A DNA stretch of 64,000 nucleotides, from assembly GCA_913020295.1 (NCBI GenBank), contig CAJWAA010000014.1, positions 1-64,000 on the forward strand, in the 5' to 3' direction. This DNA comes from an uncultured Flavobacteriaceae bacterium. GTDB lineage: Bacteria > Bacteroidota > Bacteroidia > Flavobacteriales > Flavobacteriaceae. This document shows, piece after piece, positions 26,047-35,211 of the stretch. Position 1 is the stretch's first letter; each line of letters begins with the position of its first letter. The position numbers and the translations under genes were made by a program. Below the pieces are notes generated by a model, which was given only the letters and a program-made list of their open reading frames with translations, made no database searches and was not told where the DNA came from.

Positions 26047-26397
26047 ATGGCCATTATCATCACCGATGAATGTATTAATTGCGGCGCATGTGAACCCGAA
26101 TGTCCCAATACTGCAATCTATGAAGGTGCTGATGAATGGCGATACAAGGATGGTACCGATTTGAATGGTGATTTAGTTTTACCTAATGGTAAATCAGTAA
26201 ATGCCGAAGAGGCCCAAATCCCTGTTTCAGATGAGTTCTATTACATTGTACCTGATAAATGTACCGAATGCAAAGGATTTCACGACGAGCCACAGTGTGC
26301 CGCAGTTTGCCCAGTAGATTGTTGTGTACCAGATGAAGACAATGTAGAAACAGAAAAAGTTTTGTTGGGGAAACAACGCTTTATGCATAATAACTAA
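26047..26397 (+). CDS. 2[4Fe-4S] ferredoxin, Alvin-like
   Basis: A 116-residue soluble electron carrier. Cluster motif I is [12 protein letters not shown] (CxxCxxCxxxCP); motif II is [18 protein letters not shown], with eight residues between the second and third cysteine, the insertion typical of Allochromatium-type (Alvin) ferredoxins. The spacer between clusters is long (…[20 protein letters not shown]…). It is divergent from the LuxC-like reductase, with only 63 bases between starts, and is followed 11 bases later by ychF. Confidence 0.93.
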   Translation: MAIIITDECINCGACEPECPNTAIYEGADEWRYKDGTDLNGDLVLPNGKSVNAEEAQIPVSDEFYYIVPDKCTECKGFHDEPQCAAVCPVDCCVPDEDNVETEKVLLGKQRFMHNN

Positions 26398-26408
26398 TCT
26401 TTGTAATT

Positions 26409-27503
26409 ATGAAAGCCGGAATTGTAGGCTTACCCAACGTTGGTAAATCCACTTTATTCAACTGTCTTTCCAATGCCAAAGCACAGAGTGCGAATTTTCC
26501 TTTTTGCACCATTGAACCCAATATAGGAGTAGTAAATGTTCCGGACAAACGTTTGGATATATTGGCCGATTTAGTCAAGCCTGAAAAAGTGATTCCTGCT
26601 ACAGTCGAGATTTTAGATATTGCTGGTTTGGTAAAGGGTGCCAGTAAAGGAGAGGGATTGGGCAATCAATTTTTAGGTAATATAAGAGAAACTGATGCAA
26701 TACTTCACGTTTTAAGATGTTTTGAGGACGACAATATTGTTCATGTAGATGGGTCGGTCAACCCTTTGAGAGATAAAGAAACCATCGATATCGAGCTTCA
26801 ACTTAAAGATCTTGAAAGCACTGAAAAAAGAAGAGATAAAATATTACGCTCTGCCAGAACCGGAAATAAAGAGGCTCAAAAAGAACTGCTGATTTTAGAT
26901 CAAATTATAGCCACATTGGAATCGGCACAAAATGTAAGATCGATTGCTTTTTCTGAGGAGGATCGTCTCAATTATGTAAATATGCTGCAACTTATTACTG
27001 ATAAGCCAGTAATGTATATCTGTAATGTGAGTGAAGACGGTGCGATCAGTGGTAATGATTTTGTTGATCAGATCAAACAAGTTGTGGCTCAAGAAAATGC
27101 CCAAGTATTGATTTTGGCAGTCAGTATTGAAGCAGATATCAATGAATTGGATTCCTATGATGAGAGACAATTGTTTTTAGAGGATATTGGACTGACTGAA
27201 CCTGGATCGGCAAAACTAATACGATCTGCATACAAGTTACTCTCATTGCAGACATATTTTACTGCGGGAGAAAAAGAGGTGAAGGCATGGACCTTCAAAA
27301 AAGGATCCACTGCCCCAAAGGCAGCAGGTGTTATTCATACAGATTTTGAAAAAGGATTTATCTGTGCTGAAGTAACTTCCTTTGAAGATTTCAGCCGCTT
27401 CGGAAGTGATCAAAAATTAAAAGAAGCTGGTAAAATTAGGGTAGAAGGGAAGCAGTATATTGTTCAAGATGGCGATGTTATGCACTTTCGTTTTAATGTT
27501 TGA
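26409..27503 (+). CDS. ychF: redox-regulated ATPase YchF
   Basis: Obg-family P-loop ATPase (OLA1 homologue), 364 residues. G1 is GLPNVGKST (7-15), G3 DIAGLVKGAS, and the non-canonical specificity loop (YICNVSED) replaces NKxD, consistent with ATP preference. The C-terminal TGS-like domain ends YIVQDGDVMHFRFNV. Ribosome-associated; involved in stress responses by family. Starts 11 bases after the ferredoxin gene. Confidence 0.97.
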   Translation: MKAGIVGLPNVGKSTLFNCLSNAKAQSANFPFCTIEPNIGVVNVPDKRLDILADLVKPEKVIPATVEILDIAGLVKGASKGEGLGNQFLGNIRETDAILHVLRCFEDDNIVHVDGSVNPLRDKETIDIELQLKDLESTEKRRDKILRSARTGNKEAQKELLILDQIIATLESAQNVRSIAFSEEDRLNYVNMLQLITDKPVMYICNVSEDGAISGNDFVDQIKQVVAQENAQVLILAVSIEADINELDSYDERQLFLEDIGLTEPGSAKLIRSAYKLLSLQTYFTAGEKEVKAWTFKKGSTAPKAAGVIHTDFEKGFICAEVTSFEDFSRFGSDQKLKEAGKIRVEGKQYIVQDGDVMHFRFNV

Positions 27504-27796
27504 AAGAATATATTATTAGAAATCTTTTGCTTAATTAATATCTTCTTTGGTTTTCAAATAATTAACTGACAACAAATCAAATTTTTATTTTTTGTATAAT
27601 TTTTTTACTACATAAAATTATTGATTTAATACTATTTTTTTGAATGACCTAGCATCTAAAAATAATTGATCTGGAGGAATGAAAAACTAAGCGTACTATT
27701 GAAACTTCTCAACAATTAGATATTGTAATTTGTTAATTTCTTTGGTTGTAATCCATTCAAAAATTGTGCTTCAAATCATAATTTAGTGTTGACTTT
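27504..27796. other. intergenic region before parE
   Basis: There are 293 bases without a supported gene, very AT-rich. No full TAnnTTTG box or strong hairpin was found close to the parE start, so its promoter is not assigned. Confidence 0.5.
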
Positions 27797-29656
27797 ATGG
27801 CCAAAGAAACCCAATATACCGAAGAAAATATACGTTCACTCGATTGGAAAGAACATATCCGCATGCGTCCTGGTATGTATATTGGAAAATTAGGAGATGG
27901 ATCTTCACCGGACGATGGCATATATATTCTTTTAAAAGAGGTCTTAGACAATTGTATTGATGAATTTGTAATGGGTGCAGGAAAAACCATAGATATTACC
28001 ATCAAAGATAATGTTGTCAGTGTAAGAGACTATGGCCGAGGAATCCCCCTTGGTAAAATCGTTGATGTAGTTTCCAAAATGAATACGGGAGGTAAATATG
28101 ATTCGAGAGCATTCAAAAAATCTGTTGGATTGAACGGTGTAGGAACCAAAGCAGTAAACGCATTATCCTCGATGTTCAGCGTAGCCTCTTATAGAGAAAA
28201 CCAAACCACTAATGCTGTTTTTGAATTTGGAAATCTAATCCGAGAAGACCCTGTGTCATCTTGTTCTAAAAGAAGAGGGACAAAGGTGGTTTTTGAACCG
28301 GATACGCGTATTTTCAAGAACTATATATTCCGTTTGGAGTACGTAGAGCGAATGCTTAAAAACTACGTTTATCTTAATCCGGGATTGACCATTGATCTTA
28401 ATGGTGAAAAATATCACTCTGAAAATGGACTCAAAGATTTATTGGAAGATCAATCAACTGCCTCAGATCTTTTGTATCCCATCATACACCTTGAGGGGGA
28501 AGATATTGAAGTGGCTATCACCCATAGCCGATCCCAGTACAGTGAGGAATACCATTCCTTTGTTAATGGACAAAACACTACTCATGGAGGCACCCACTTG
28601 GCCGCTTTCAGAGAGGCTTTGGTAAAGACCATAAGAGAACATTTCGGTAAAAACTTTGAAGCCTCTGATATTCGAAAGTCCATTATATCTGCTATTAGTA
28701 TCAAAGTGATGGAGCCCGTTTTCGAGTCTCAAACCAAAACCAAGTTAGGCTCAACGGAAATGGGGGGAGATATGCCATCCGTTCGATCTTATATCAACGA
28801 TTTTTTAGGGACACAACTTGATAACTTTCTTCACAAAAATACGCAAACCGCAGAGGCGGTTCGCCTAAAGATTTTACAGGCAGAAAAGGAACGTAAAGAG
28901 CTTTCAGGGATCCGAAAATTAGCAAAAGAGCGTGCAAAAAAGGCCAGCCTTCACAACAAAAAACTTAGGGACTGTAGGATACATCTTGGAGACTTGAGGA
29001 AAGACCGTCGACTGGAGTCAACCATTTTTATTACCGAGGGTGATTCGGCTAGTGGATCCATTACAAAGTCTCGTGATGTCAATACTCAAGCTGTATTCAG
29101 TTTGAGAGGTAAACCCCTTAATACATATGGAATGACCAAAAAAATTGTATATGAAAATGAGGAGTTCAATCTCTTGCAAGCTGCCCTCAACATTGAGGAT
29201 AGCATGGAAGATTTACGTTACAACAACATTGTTATTGCTACAGATGCTGACGTGGACGGCATGCATATTCGCCTATTACTTATAACTTTTTTCCTCCAAT
29301 TTTTTCCTGAATTGATTAAAGAAGGGCATTTGTATATTTTACAAACCCCCTTGTTTAGGGTTAGAGATAAAAAACAAACTTTTTACTGCTACAGTGAACA
29401 AGAAAAAAAAGAGGCTGTCGAAAAACTTAAAGGAAAGCCAGAGATCACCCGTTTTAAGGGTTTAGGTGAAATCTCTCCTGATGAATTTAAATTTTTCATT
29501 GGAGAAGATATCCGCTTGGATCCAATAATGTTGGACAAGTCCACCACTACAGATGATTTATTGGAATTTTACATGGGAAAAAACACCCAAGATCGTCAAA
29601 AATTTATAATAAATAATCTTAAGGTTGAGTTGGATGTGGCCGAGGAAATTATATAA
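27797..29656 (+). CDS. parE: DNA topoisomerase IV subunit B
   Basis: ATPase subunit of a type IIA topoisomerase, 619 residues. The GHKL ATPase part shows [27 protein letters not shown] and [14 protein letters not shown]. The Toprim domain has [10 protein letters not shown] and [12 protein letters not shown], and the end carries [14 protein letters not shown]. It is immediately upstream (3 bases) of the A subunit. Pairing with an A subunit that lacks a GyrA box marks it as topoisomerase IV rather than gyrase. Confidence 0.93.
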   Translation: MAKETQYTEENIRSLDWKEHIRMRPGMYIGKLGDGSSPDDGIYILLKEVLDNCIDEFVMGAGKTIDITIKDNVVSVRDYGRGIPLGKIVDVVSKMNTGGKYDSRAFKKSVGLNGVGTKAVNALSSMFSVASYRENQTTNAVFEFGNLIREDPVSSCSKRRGTKVVFEPDTRIFKNYIFRLEYVERMLKNYVYLNPGLTIDLNGEKYHSENGLKDLLEDQSTASDLLYPIIHLEGEDIEVAITHSRSQYSEEYHSFVNGQNTTHGGTHLAAFREALVKTIREHFGKNFEASDIRKSIISAISIKVMEPVFESQTKTKLGSTEMGGDMPSVRSYINDFLGTQLDNFLHKNTQTAEAVRLKILQAEKERKELSGIRKLAKERAKKASLHNKKLRDCRIHLGDLRKDRRLESTIFITEGDSASGSITKSRDVNTQAVFSLRGKPLNTYGMTKKIVYENEEFNLLQAALNIEDSMEDLRYNNIVIATDADVDGMHIRLLLITFFLQFFPELIKEGHLYILQTPLFRVRDKKQTFYCYSEQEKKEAVEKLKGKPEITRFKGLGEISPDEFKFFIGEDIRLDPIMLDKSTTTDDLLEFYMGKNTQDRQKFIINNLKVELDVAEEII

Positions 29657-29659
29657 TAC

Positions 29660-32245
29660 ATGGATGATTTAGAATACGACAAAACACCGGATAATAATAA
29701 TGAGGGTGAAACACTTGTCAAGGTTACTGGTATGTATAAGAGTTGGTTCCTCGACTATGCTTCTTATGTTATCTTAGAGCGTGCCGTTCCTGCTATTTAT
29801 GACGGACTGAAGCCAGTTCAGCGTCGTATACTTCATTCGATGAAAGATCTGGATGATGGTCGTTATAACAAAGTAGCTAATATCGTTGGTCATACCATGC
29901 AATACCATCCCCATGGTGATGCCAGTATCGCAGATGCGATGGTACAAATAGGTCAAAAAGAACTTTTGATAGATGCTCAAGGAAACTGGGGAAACATCCT
30001 CACCGGTGATCGTGCCGCAGCCTCTAGATACATCGAAGCACGATTGTCCAAGTTTGCACTGGAAGTAGTTTTCAGTCCCAAGGTTACGGATTGGCAACTT
30101 TCATACGATGGAAGAAAAAAAGAACCTGTACATCTACCCGTTAAATTCCCTCTTTTATTAGCTCAAGGGGCAGAGGGAATAGCAGTTGGCCTTTCCACAA
30201 AAATATTGCCGCACAATTTTGTGGAACTACTGAATGCCAGCATACAACATTTAAAAGGAAAAAAATTCAAACTATATCCTGATTTTCAAACTGGAGGTAT
30301 CATTGATGTTCAAGGATACAATGATGGAAATAGGGGGGGTAAAATCAGGGTGAGGGCCAAGATCAATCAATTGGATAAAAACACACTCGTTATTAGTGAA
30401 ATCCCCTTTGGAACAACCACTTCCGGACTGATTGATAACATCCTTAAGGCCAACGATAAGGGTAAAATTAAAATCAAAAAAATTGAGGATAATACTGCTG
30501 CAAGTGTTGAAATTATTATTCACTTACCTAATGGGATTTCGCCCGACAAGACTATTGATGCACTTTATGCCTTTACTGATTGTGAAAGTTCGATCTCTCC
30601 TTTGGGTTGTGTAATTATTGACAACAAACCTCATTTTATTGGTGTCAATGAAATGCTAAACCTGTCAACCGATCATACGGTAAATCTTCTCAAAAAAGAG
30701 TTGGAAGTACAGTTGGATGAGTTAGAAAATCAGTGGCACCACTCCACTTTAGAGCGGATTTTCATTGAAAATAGAATTTATCGGGACATCGAAGAGGAAA
30801 ATACTTGGGATGGAGTTTTGGAAGCCATTCGCAATGGGCTTCAACCCCATGTTTCGATCCTTAAAAGAGCAGTTGTGGAGGAGGATCTAATCAAATTGAC
30901 TGAAATAAGGATCAAACGTATTTCAAAATTTGACATTGATAAGGCTCAACAAAAAATAGAAATTCTCGAGGGAGATATTGCGGAAGTAAAAAATCATTTG
31001 GCTCATTTGATTGATTATGCTATTAGTTATTTTAGGCATTTGATCAAAACTTATGGAAAAGGAAGAGAGCGAAAATCTGAAATAAGGATTTTTGATGATG
31101 TCGATGCCAAAAAAGTGGTGGTAAGAAACCAGAGGCTGTATCTTAATCGTGAAGAGGGTTTTATCGGAACCTCGCTGAGAAAAGACGAATACCTTTGTGA
31201 TTGTTCGGATATTGACGATGTTATTGTATTCACTAAAGAGGGTAAAATGCAGGTTGCTCGAGTAGACAGCAAGGTTTTCGTTGGTAAAGATATCATCCAT
31301 GCGGCAATTTTTAAGAAAAACGATACCCGTACCATCTACAATATGATATACAGAGACGGTAAAAAAGGAAGCTCTTTCATCAAAAGATTTGCCGTTAAGG
31401 GGATCACTCGTGACAAAGCTTACGAAATGACACAGGGGAGACTTGATTCTAAAGTTTTGTATTTCTCCGCCAATCCCAATGGTGAGGCCGAAGTGGTGAC
31501 CATTCTACTGAGAAATACAGGAAATATCAAGAAGCTTAAATGGGAATTAGATTTTGCCGATCTACAGATTAAAGGAAGGGGAGTAAGAGGAAATACTGTA
31601 ACCAAATACAATATTCTCAGGGTAGAACTCAAAGAGAAAGGGGTTTCTACCCTTAAGCCAAGAAAAATCTGGTTTGATCCAACCATTAAAAGACTCAATA
31701 CAGATGAAAGGGGAGAATTATTGGGTGAGTTTAGAGGAGAAGATAAGATACTTTTAATTAACAAAGATGGAGATGCAAAGGTGGTAATTCCTGAACTTGC
31801 ACTTCACTTCGATGACAAATTGATTCATATTGAAAGGTGGAAGCCTAACAAACCCATTACTGCAGTGTATTATGATGGTGAAAAACAACGTTACTTTATA
31901 AAAAGATTCCTAATAGAGAGTGTAACCAAGGAAGATCGATTCATAAAACCGGGTGGAGAATTGATATTCCTTAATACCGATTGGCGTCCTATAATTAAAG
32001 TCAACTTCGTTAAGCCAAGAGATAGAGACCCAATCCCACCTTTGGAAATCGTTACTGAGGAATTCATCGCTATCAAAGGTTTTAAAGCACTTGGAAATCA
32101 GCTGTCCCAGAAAAAAATTAAAAATATAGAGCTTAAGGAATTATTACCTTATGATGATGAAGAAAAATCTTTGGAGGAAATTGAAGTGAACGATCAAGAG
32201 GAGCTGACTTCAGAAGACGATTCACAAATAAAACTGAATCTATGA
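29660..32245 (+). CDS. parC: DNA topoisomerase IV subunit A
   Basis: An 861-residue A subunit. The winged-helix core has KPVQRRILHSM (51-61), HPHGDASIAD (83-92) and the catalytic Tyr124 in AASRYIEARLS. The C-terminal propeller (about 500-800) has no QRRGGKG-type GyrA box, which argues for ParC. The residue equivalent to GyrA Ser83 is Ala88, as I recall for Bacteroidota ParC. The tail beyond 830 is acidic. Expected role: decatenation of sister chromosomes. Confidence 0.93.
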   Translation: MDDLEYDKTPDNNNEGETLVKVTGMYKSWFLDYASYVILERAVPAIYDGLKPVQRRILHSMKDLDDGRYNKVANIVGHTMQYHPHGDASIADAMVQIGQKELLIDAQGNWGNILTGDRAAASRYIEARLSKFALEVVFSPKVTDWQLSYDGRKKEPVHLPVKFPLLLAQGAEGIAVGLSTKILPHNFVELLNASIQHLKGKKFKLYPDFQTGGIIDVQGYNDGNRGGKIRVRAKINQLDKNTLVISEIPFGTTTSGLIDNILKANDKGKIKIKKIEDNTAASVEIIIHLPNGISPDKTIDALYAFTDCESSISPLGCVIIDNKPHFIGVNEMLNLSTDHTVNLLKKELEVQLDELENQWHHSTLERIFIENRIYRDIEEENTWDGVLEAIRNGLQPHVSILKRAVVEEDLIKLTEIRIKRISKFDIDKAQQKIEILEGDIAEVKNHLAHLIDYAISYFRHLIKTYGKGRERKSEIRIFDDVDAKKVVVRNQRLYLNREEGFIGTSLRKDEYLCDCSDIDDVIVFTKEGKMQVARVDSKVFVGKDIIHAAIFKKNDTRTIYNMIYRDGKKGSSFIKRFAVKGITRDKAYEMTQGRLDSKVLYFSANPNGEAEVVTILLRNTGNIKKLKWELDFADLQIKGRGVRGNTVTKYNILRVELKEKGVSTLKPRKIWFDPTIKRLNTDERGELLGEFRGEDKILLINKDGDAKVVIPELALHFDDKLIHIERWKPNKPITAVYYDGEKQRYFIKRFLIESVTKEDRFIKPGGELIFLNTDWRPIIKVNFVKPRDRDPIPPLEIVTEEFIAIKGFKALGNQLSQKKIKNIELKELLPYDDEEKSLEEIEVNDQEELTSEDDSQIKLNL

Positions 32246-32474
32246 TGTTTTCGGTTTTCCTAACATTTTCTAATAAATCAAACCATCAAGAAAAAAGCAA
32301 CAAAGGTAAAATAGATATCCCCCATTGGTATTTAGCTATACTTTGATCCAATGTTTGATAAGTTATTTACCCGCTGAAATATAATTAAAAAAAGTTTTGT
32401 CAATTTCTTAAATGATTTATTAAAATTAAGTTTAATCAAGGTGTATAATATTTAGTAGTAAAACAATCCATAAT

Positions 32475-32888
32475 TCATTTAATTTTCTTGATGGTACCCC
32501 TTTGCTTATTTTCCGATTTACCTACCAAGGAATACTCAAATGTGTAAGAATTTCCTTCAGTCGTGAGAATTTTTATTTGTACCGGACGTTTGTCTTGGTT
32601 TGACTTGGGGTTGAGTTTGGTTAAAATACATTCACAATCGTTAACCCATCTAATACGAGCAGAGTCTATCTTTCCTTCGTAGTTTTCAATTTCCAAATCT
32701 TTTGTTCTTAGGAAAATAGAGGTTTTGATCTCACCATTTATCAGTGAAGTAAATTCGAAGGTTCCAGTGTGAAAATTTTTACAATCTCTACTTACTTTAT
32801 AACATGAATAAATAAATAATATCCCAATACACAATAACAAAAGCAAATTATTTTTTGGCAGTAAACCTTTCAAAACTTCCATCTTCAT
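32475..32888 (-). CDS. small lipoprotein downstream of parC
   Basis: A 137-residue protein with a hydrophobic N-terminus (NNLLLLLCIGILFIYSC) and a lipobox-like IYSC at Cys29, so probably a lipoprotein. The mature part (CYKVSRDCKNFHTGTFEFTS…, IRWVNDCECIL, KILTTEGNSYTFEYSLVG) matches a small flavobacterial family often mislabelled DNA topoisomerase IV because it sits beside parC; it has no topoisomerase feature. The 5' end overlaps the XRE regulator gene by 41 bases. Function unknown. Confidence 0.75.
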   Translation of the reverse strand: MKMEVLKGLLPKNNLLLLLCIGILFIYSCYKVSRDCKNFHTGTFEFTSLINGEIKTSIFLRTKDLEIENYEGKIDSARIRWVNDCECILTKLNPKSNQDKRPVQIKILTTEGNSYTFEYSLVGKSENKQRGTIKKIK

Positions 32889-33288
32889 AAAGGTAAATTA
32901 TTTCTTTGGGAGATACACTTTCTGTGGATGAAATTGATTGCTCATTTTGATCAAGTTCAACAATTTTATCAGAAGTATGGTAATCAAAACTAGGGGTTTG
33001 TGATTTAACACCACCTACTTGCTGGGAGTTGAATGGATCGCTTTTATTTGTGGATGAAGTAGGAGTTTGAATACCCATAATCAGCCATTCCAATGCTACT
33101 TCATCAAATGCTTCATAAATTTTCACCAAAAATTCTAAACTGGGTTTATTTCGTCCTGAAAGAATGTGGGACATTGCAGAACGCTGTACACCAATTTTCG
33201 ATGCAAAACCAGCTGATGAAAGCTGATGATTGTTTCTTATTGATTCTATTCGTTGAACAATTTCGACTACGTTTAACATTGTAAACAT
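32848..33288 (-). CDS. XRE-family helix-turn-helix regulator
   Basis: A 146-residue DNA-binding protein. The HTH (about 20-58) reads SSAGFASKIGVQRSAMSHILSGRNKPS, a typical Cro/C1-type fold, followed by LEFLVKIYEAFDEVALEWLIMG. The C-terminal half is polar, rich in Ser, Gln and Asp, and ends IYLYEDGSFERFTAKK. Its ATG (33286-33288) lies in a TGTAAACAT half-site that recurs up to the divergent peptidase gene, which suggests autoregulation. A second in-frame Met is residue 4. It overlaps the downstream lipoprotein gene. Confidence 0.87.
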   Translation of the reverse strand: MFTMLNVVEIVQRIESIRNNHQLSSAGFASKIGVQRSAMSHILSGRNKPSLEFLVKIYEAFDEVALEWLIMGIQTPTSSTNKSDPFNSQQVGGVKSQTPSFDYHTSDKIVELDQNEQSISSTESVSPKEIIYLYEDGSFERFTAKK

Positions 33289-33534
33289 TTTAATTTTAAA
33301 TATAACATATTAAAATTATTTAATAAAATTAACTTGAAATTAATTATTATATTTTTTCAAATTTTACTTTAATAATTCTATATAAAATACTGATAATAAA
33401 TAATATAAAATTTTTGCATCTAATTATGTATACAATTGTTTACATATCTAAATAATTTTAACACTGTTGTGTATAAAATTGTAAATTACTTTTGTATAAA
33501 GATGTAAACTTTGACTTGTTTACATTTGTAAAAC
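33280..33534. promoter_or_regulatory. array of TGTAAAC-type half-sites (putative operator)
   Basis: Related motifs recur at 33280-33288 (TGTAAACAT), 33427-33445 (TGTATACAATTGTTTACAT), 33470-33486 (TGTATAAAATTGTAAAT), 33493-33509 (TGTATAAAGATGTAAAC) and 33518-33534 (GTTTACATTTGTAAAAC). The third and fourth are 23 bases apart and match at 14 of 17 positions. The last overlaps the -7-like box TACATTTG (33521-33528) of the peptidase gene, and the first overlaps the start codon of the XRE gene. TACTTTTG at 33487-33494, with TTG 17 bases upstream, is another possible promoter. Repressor binding is inferred. Confidence 0.45.
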
Positions 33535-33544
33535 ATTTATTAAT

Positions 33545-34612
33545 ATGATTTCAAAAAATCGTTTTTTGTCCCCCAAAAAATGGGATTTACAAATAAAGGG
33601 TTTGTCATTTAGACTCCCTACTACCATAATAGGGCACTCAGTTCTAAACTTACCTATTTATGCACATCATATAGGAAAAGGCTCTATTAAAGTCCTTTTG
33701 TGGTCTCAAATGCATGGTAACGAATCAACAACGACACGTGCTTTGTTAGATTTATTTATCTATTTAAACACATTAGACGGATCTAAACTTATGGATGGTT
33801 TATCTCTTATGATTATTCCTCAGCTTAACCCTGATGGGGCATCAAACTATACTCGATTAAATGCCAATGAGGTTGACCTAAATCGGGATGTCATTGATTT
33901 ATCTCAACCTGAATCAATGGCATTAGTAAAAGTATTTAATTCATTTTCACCCGACTATTGTTTTAATCTTCACGGGCAACGAACCATTTTTGCTGCTGGA
34001 AAAATGGGTAAACCCGCTACATTATCCTTTTTATCGCCAGCTACTGATTCATCAAAAACAATTACCTCAGCTAGAAATCAAGCCATGCAATTGATTGCAC
34101 TTTTAAATGAAAAATTACAAAATCAAATTCCAAATCAGATAGGTCGGTATGACGACACTTACAATCCAAATTGTGTGGGAGATCATTTTACTTCATTGGG
34201 GATACCTACTCTCTTAATTGAGGCCGGACATAATAATTTAGATTATGATCGCAATTTCACAAAAAAAATGATTTTTAATGCCCTTTTAATTGCATTGAAT
34301 GCTATCAAAAATGGTGATTTTTTAAGATACTCTCCGTCTGCATACCAACAAATCCCCGAGAATGAAAAAGATTATGTGGATTTAATTATTAAAAATATTG
34401 ACATAAGAACAGAATCTGGTTTTTTTAAAAATCAAGAATTAGCGCTATTATATAAGGAAGAAAAAATTGACGAAAGCGTTTTATTCAGCCCCTTTTGTCA
34501 CAGTTTTTCTAACAAAATAAATTTTTTGTCGCATAAGGTTTTAGATGCTAGAGAAATTCTTAAAACCTATGAGATTAAATTTGTTAGAGGGAAAACTATT
34601 GATATCTTTTAA
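33545..34612 (+). CDS. M14-family zinc carboxypeptidase-like protein
   Basis: A 355-residue protein without a signal peptide. Zinc ligands are His57 and Glu60 in MHGNES, and a later His in CFNLHGQ (about 142). IPQLNPDGASNYTRLNANEVDLNRD is the substrate-side M14 block, and TLLIEAGH supplies the probable catalytic glutamate. The C-terminal 110 residues form an extra domain. A cytosolic location suggests peptide or murein-peptide turnover, not secretion. It is divergent from the XRE regulator, whose putative operators overlap its promoter. Confidence 0.83.
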   Translation: MISKNRFLSPKKWDLQIKGLSFRLPTTIIGHSVLNLPIYAHHIGKGSIKVLLWSQMHGNESTTTRALLDLFIYLNTLDGSKLMDGLSLMIIPQLNPDGASNYTRLNANEVDLNRDVIDLSQPESMALVKVFNSFSPDYCFNLHGQRTIFAAGKMGKPATLSFLSPATDSSKTITSARNQAMQLIALLNEKLQNQIPNQIGRYDDTYNPNCVGDHFTSLGIPTLLIEAGHNNLDYDRNFTKKMIFNALLIALNAIKNGDFLRYSPSAYQQIPENEKDYVDLIIKNIDIRTESGFFKNQELALLYKEEKIDESVLFSPFCHSFSNKINFLSHKVLDAREILKTYEIKFVRGKTIDIF

Positions 34613-34706
34613 AAAAGTCGTTTTTGTTAAAAAAATAGTAGTCAAATTCAATTTTTTTTAAACATTTTTAAATTTTTTATTTATTTTTACCTAAAAACTA
34701 ACAATT

Positions 34707-35186
34707 ATGAATAAGGTAAAATTAGATGAGGTCGATCATCAGATCTTGGATATTCTCATAGACAATACTCGAGTCCCTTTTACTGATATTTCCAAACGAT
34801 TGTTTATATCTGCAGGTACTGTTCATGTAAGAGTAAAAAAAATGGAAGAAGCTGGTATTATTAAAGGTTCGTCTCTGAATCTTGATTATGTTAAATTGGG
34901 TTATTCTTTTATAGCTTACATTGGTATCTTTTTGGAGAAAACTAAAATCATAGGTGAGGTAATAAAAAGCTTGAATGATATCCCTTTTGTCACGGTTGCT
35001 CACATTACAACTGGAAAGTTCAATATTTTTTGTAAAGTAAGAGCACATGATACTAAGCACGCCAAAGAAATCATTTTTATGATTGATGATATTGATGGTG
35101 TTTCCAGAACGGAGACTATGATTTCCCTCGAAGAAAGTATCAATGACAAAAAAAGGTTAATGCACAGAATTTTTAATGAATTATAA
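34707..35186 (+). CDS. Lrp/AsnC family transcriptional regulator
   Basis: A 159-residue regulator. The N-terminal HTH (KLDEVDHQILDILIDNTRVP…, LFISAGTVHVRVKKMEEAGII) is followed by a RAM ligand-binding domain (SLNLDYVKLGYSFIAYIGIFLE…, VTVAHITTGKFNIFCKVRAHD…, VSRTETMISLEE). It lies 25 bases before ppc on the same strand, so it may be co-transcribed with it and may control it. The effector is unknown. Confidence 0.93.
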   Translation: MNKVKLDEVDHQILDILIDNTRVPFTDISKRLFISAGTVHVRVKKMEEAGIIKGSSLNLDYVKLGYSFIAYIGIFLEKTKIIGEVIKSLNDIPFVTVAHITTGKFNIFCKVRAHDTKHAKEIIFMIDDIDGVSRTETMISLEESINDKKRLMHRIFNEL

Positions 35187-35211
35187 ATCATTTTTATACT
35201 GATAACACCTG

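Noticed and set aside
32475-32888. Topoisomerase IV label for the small gene after parC
   Set aside because: The product is a 137-residue lipoprotein-like protein without any topoisomerase motif; the label comes from its position.
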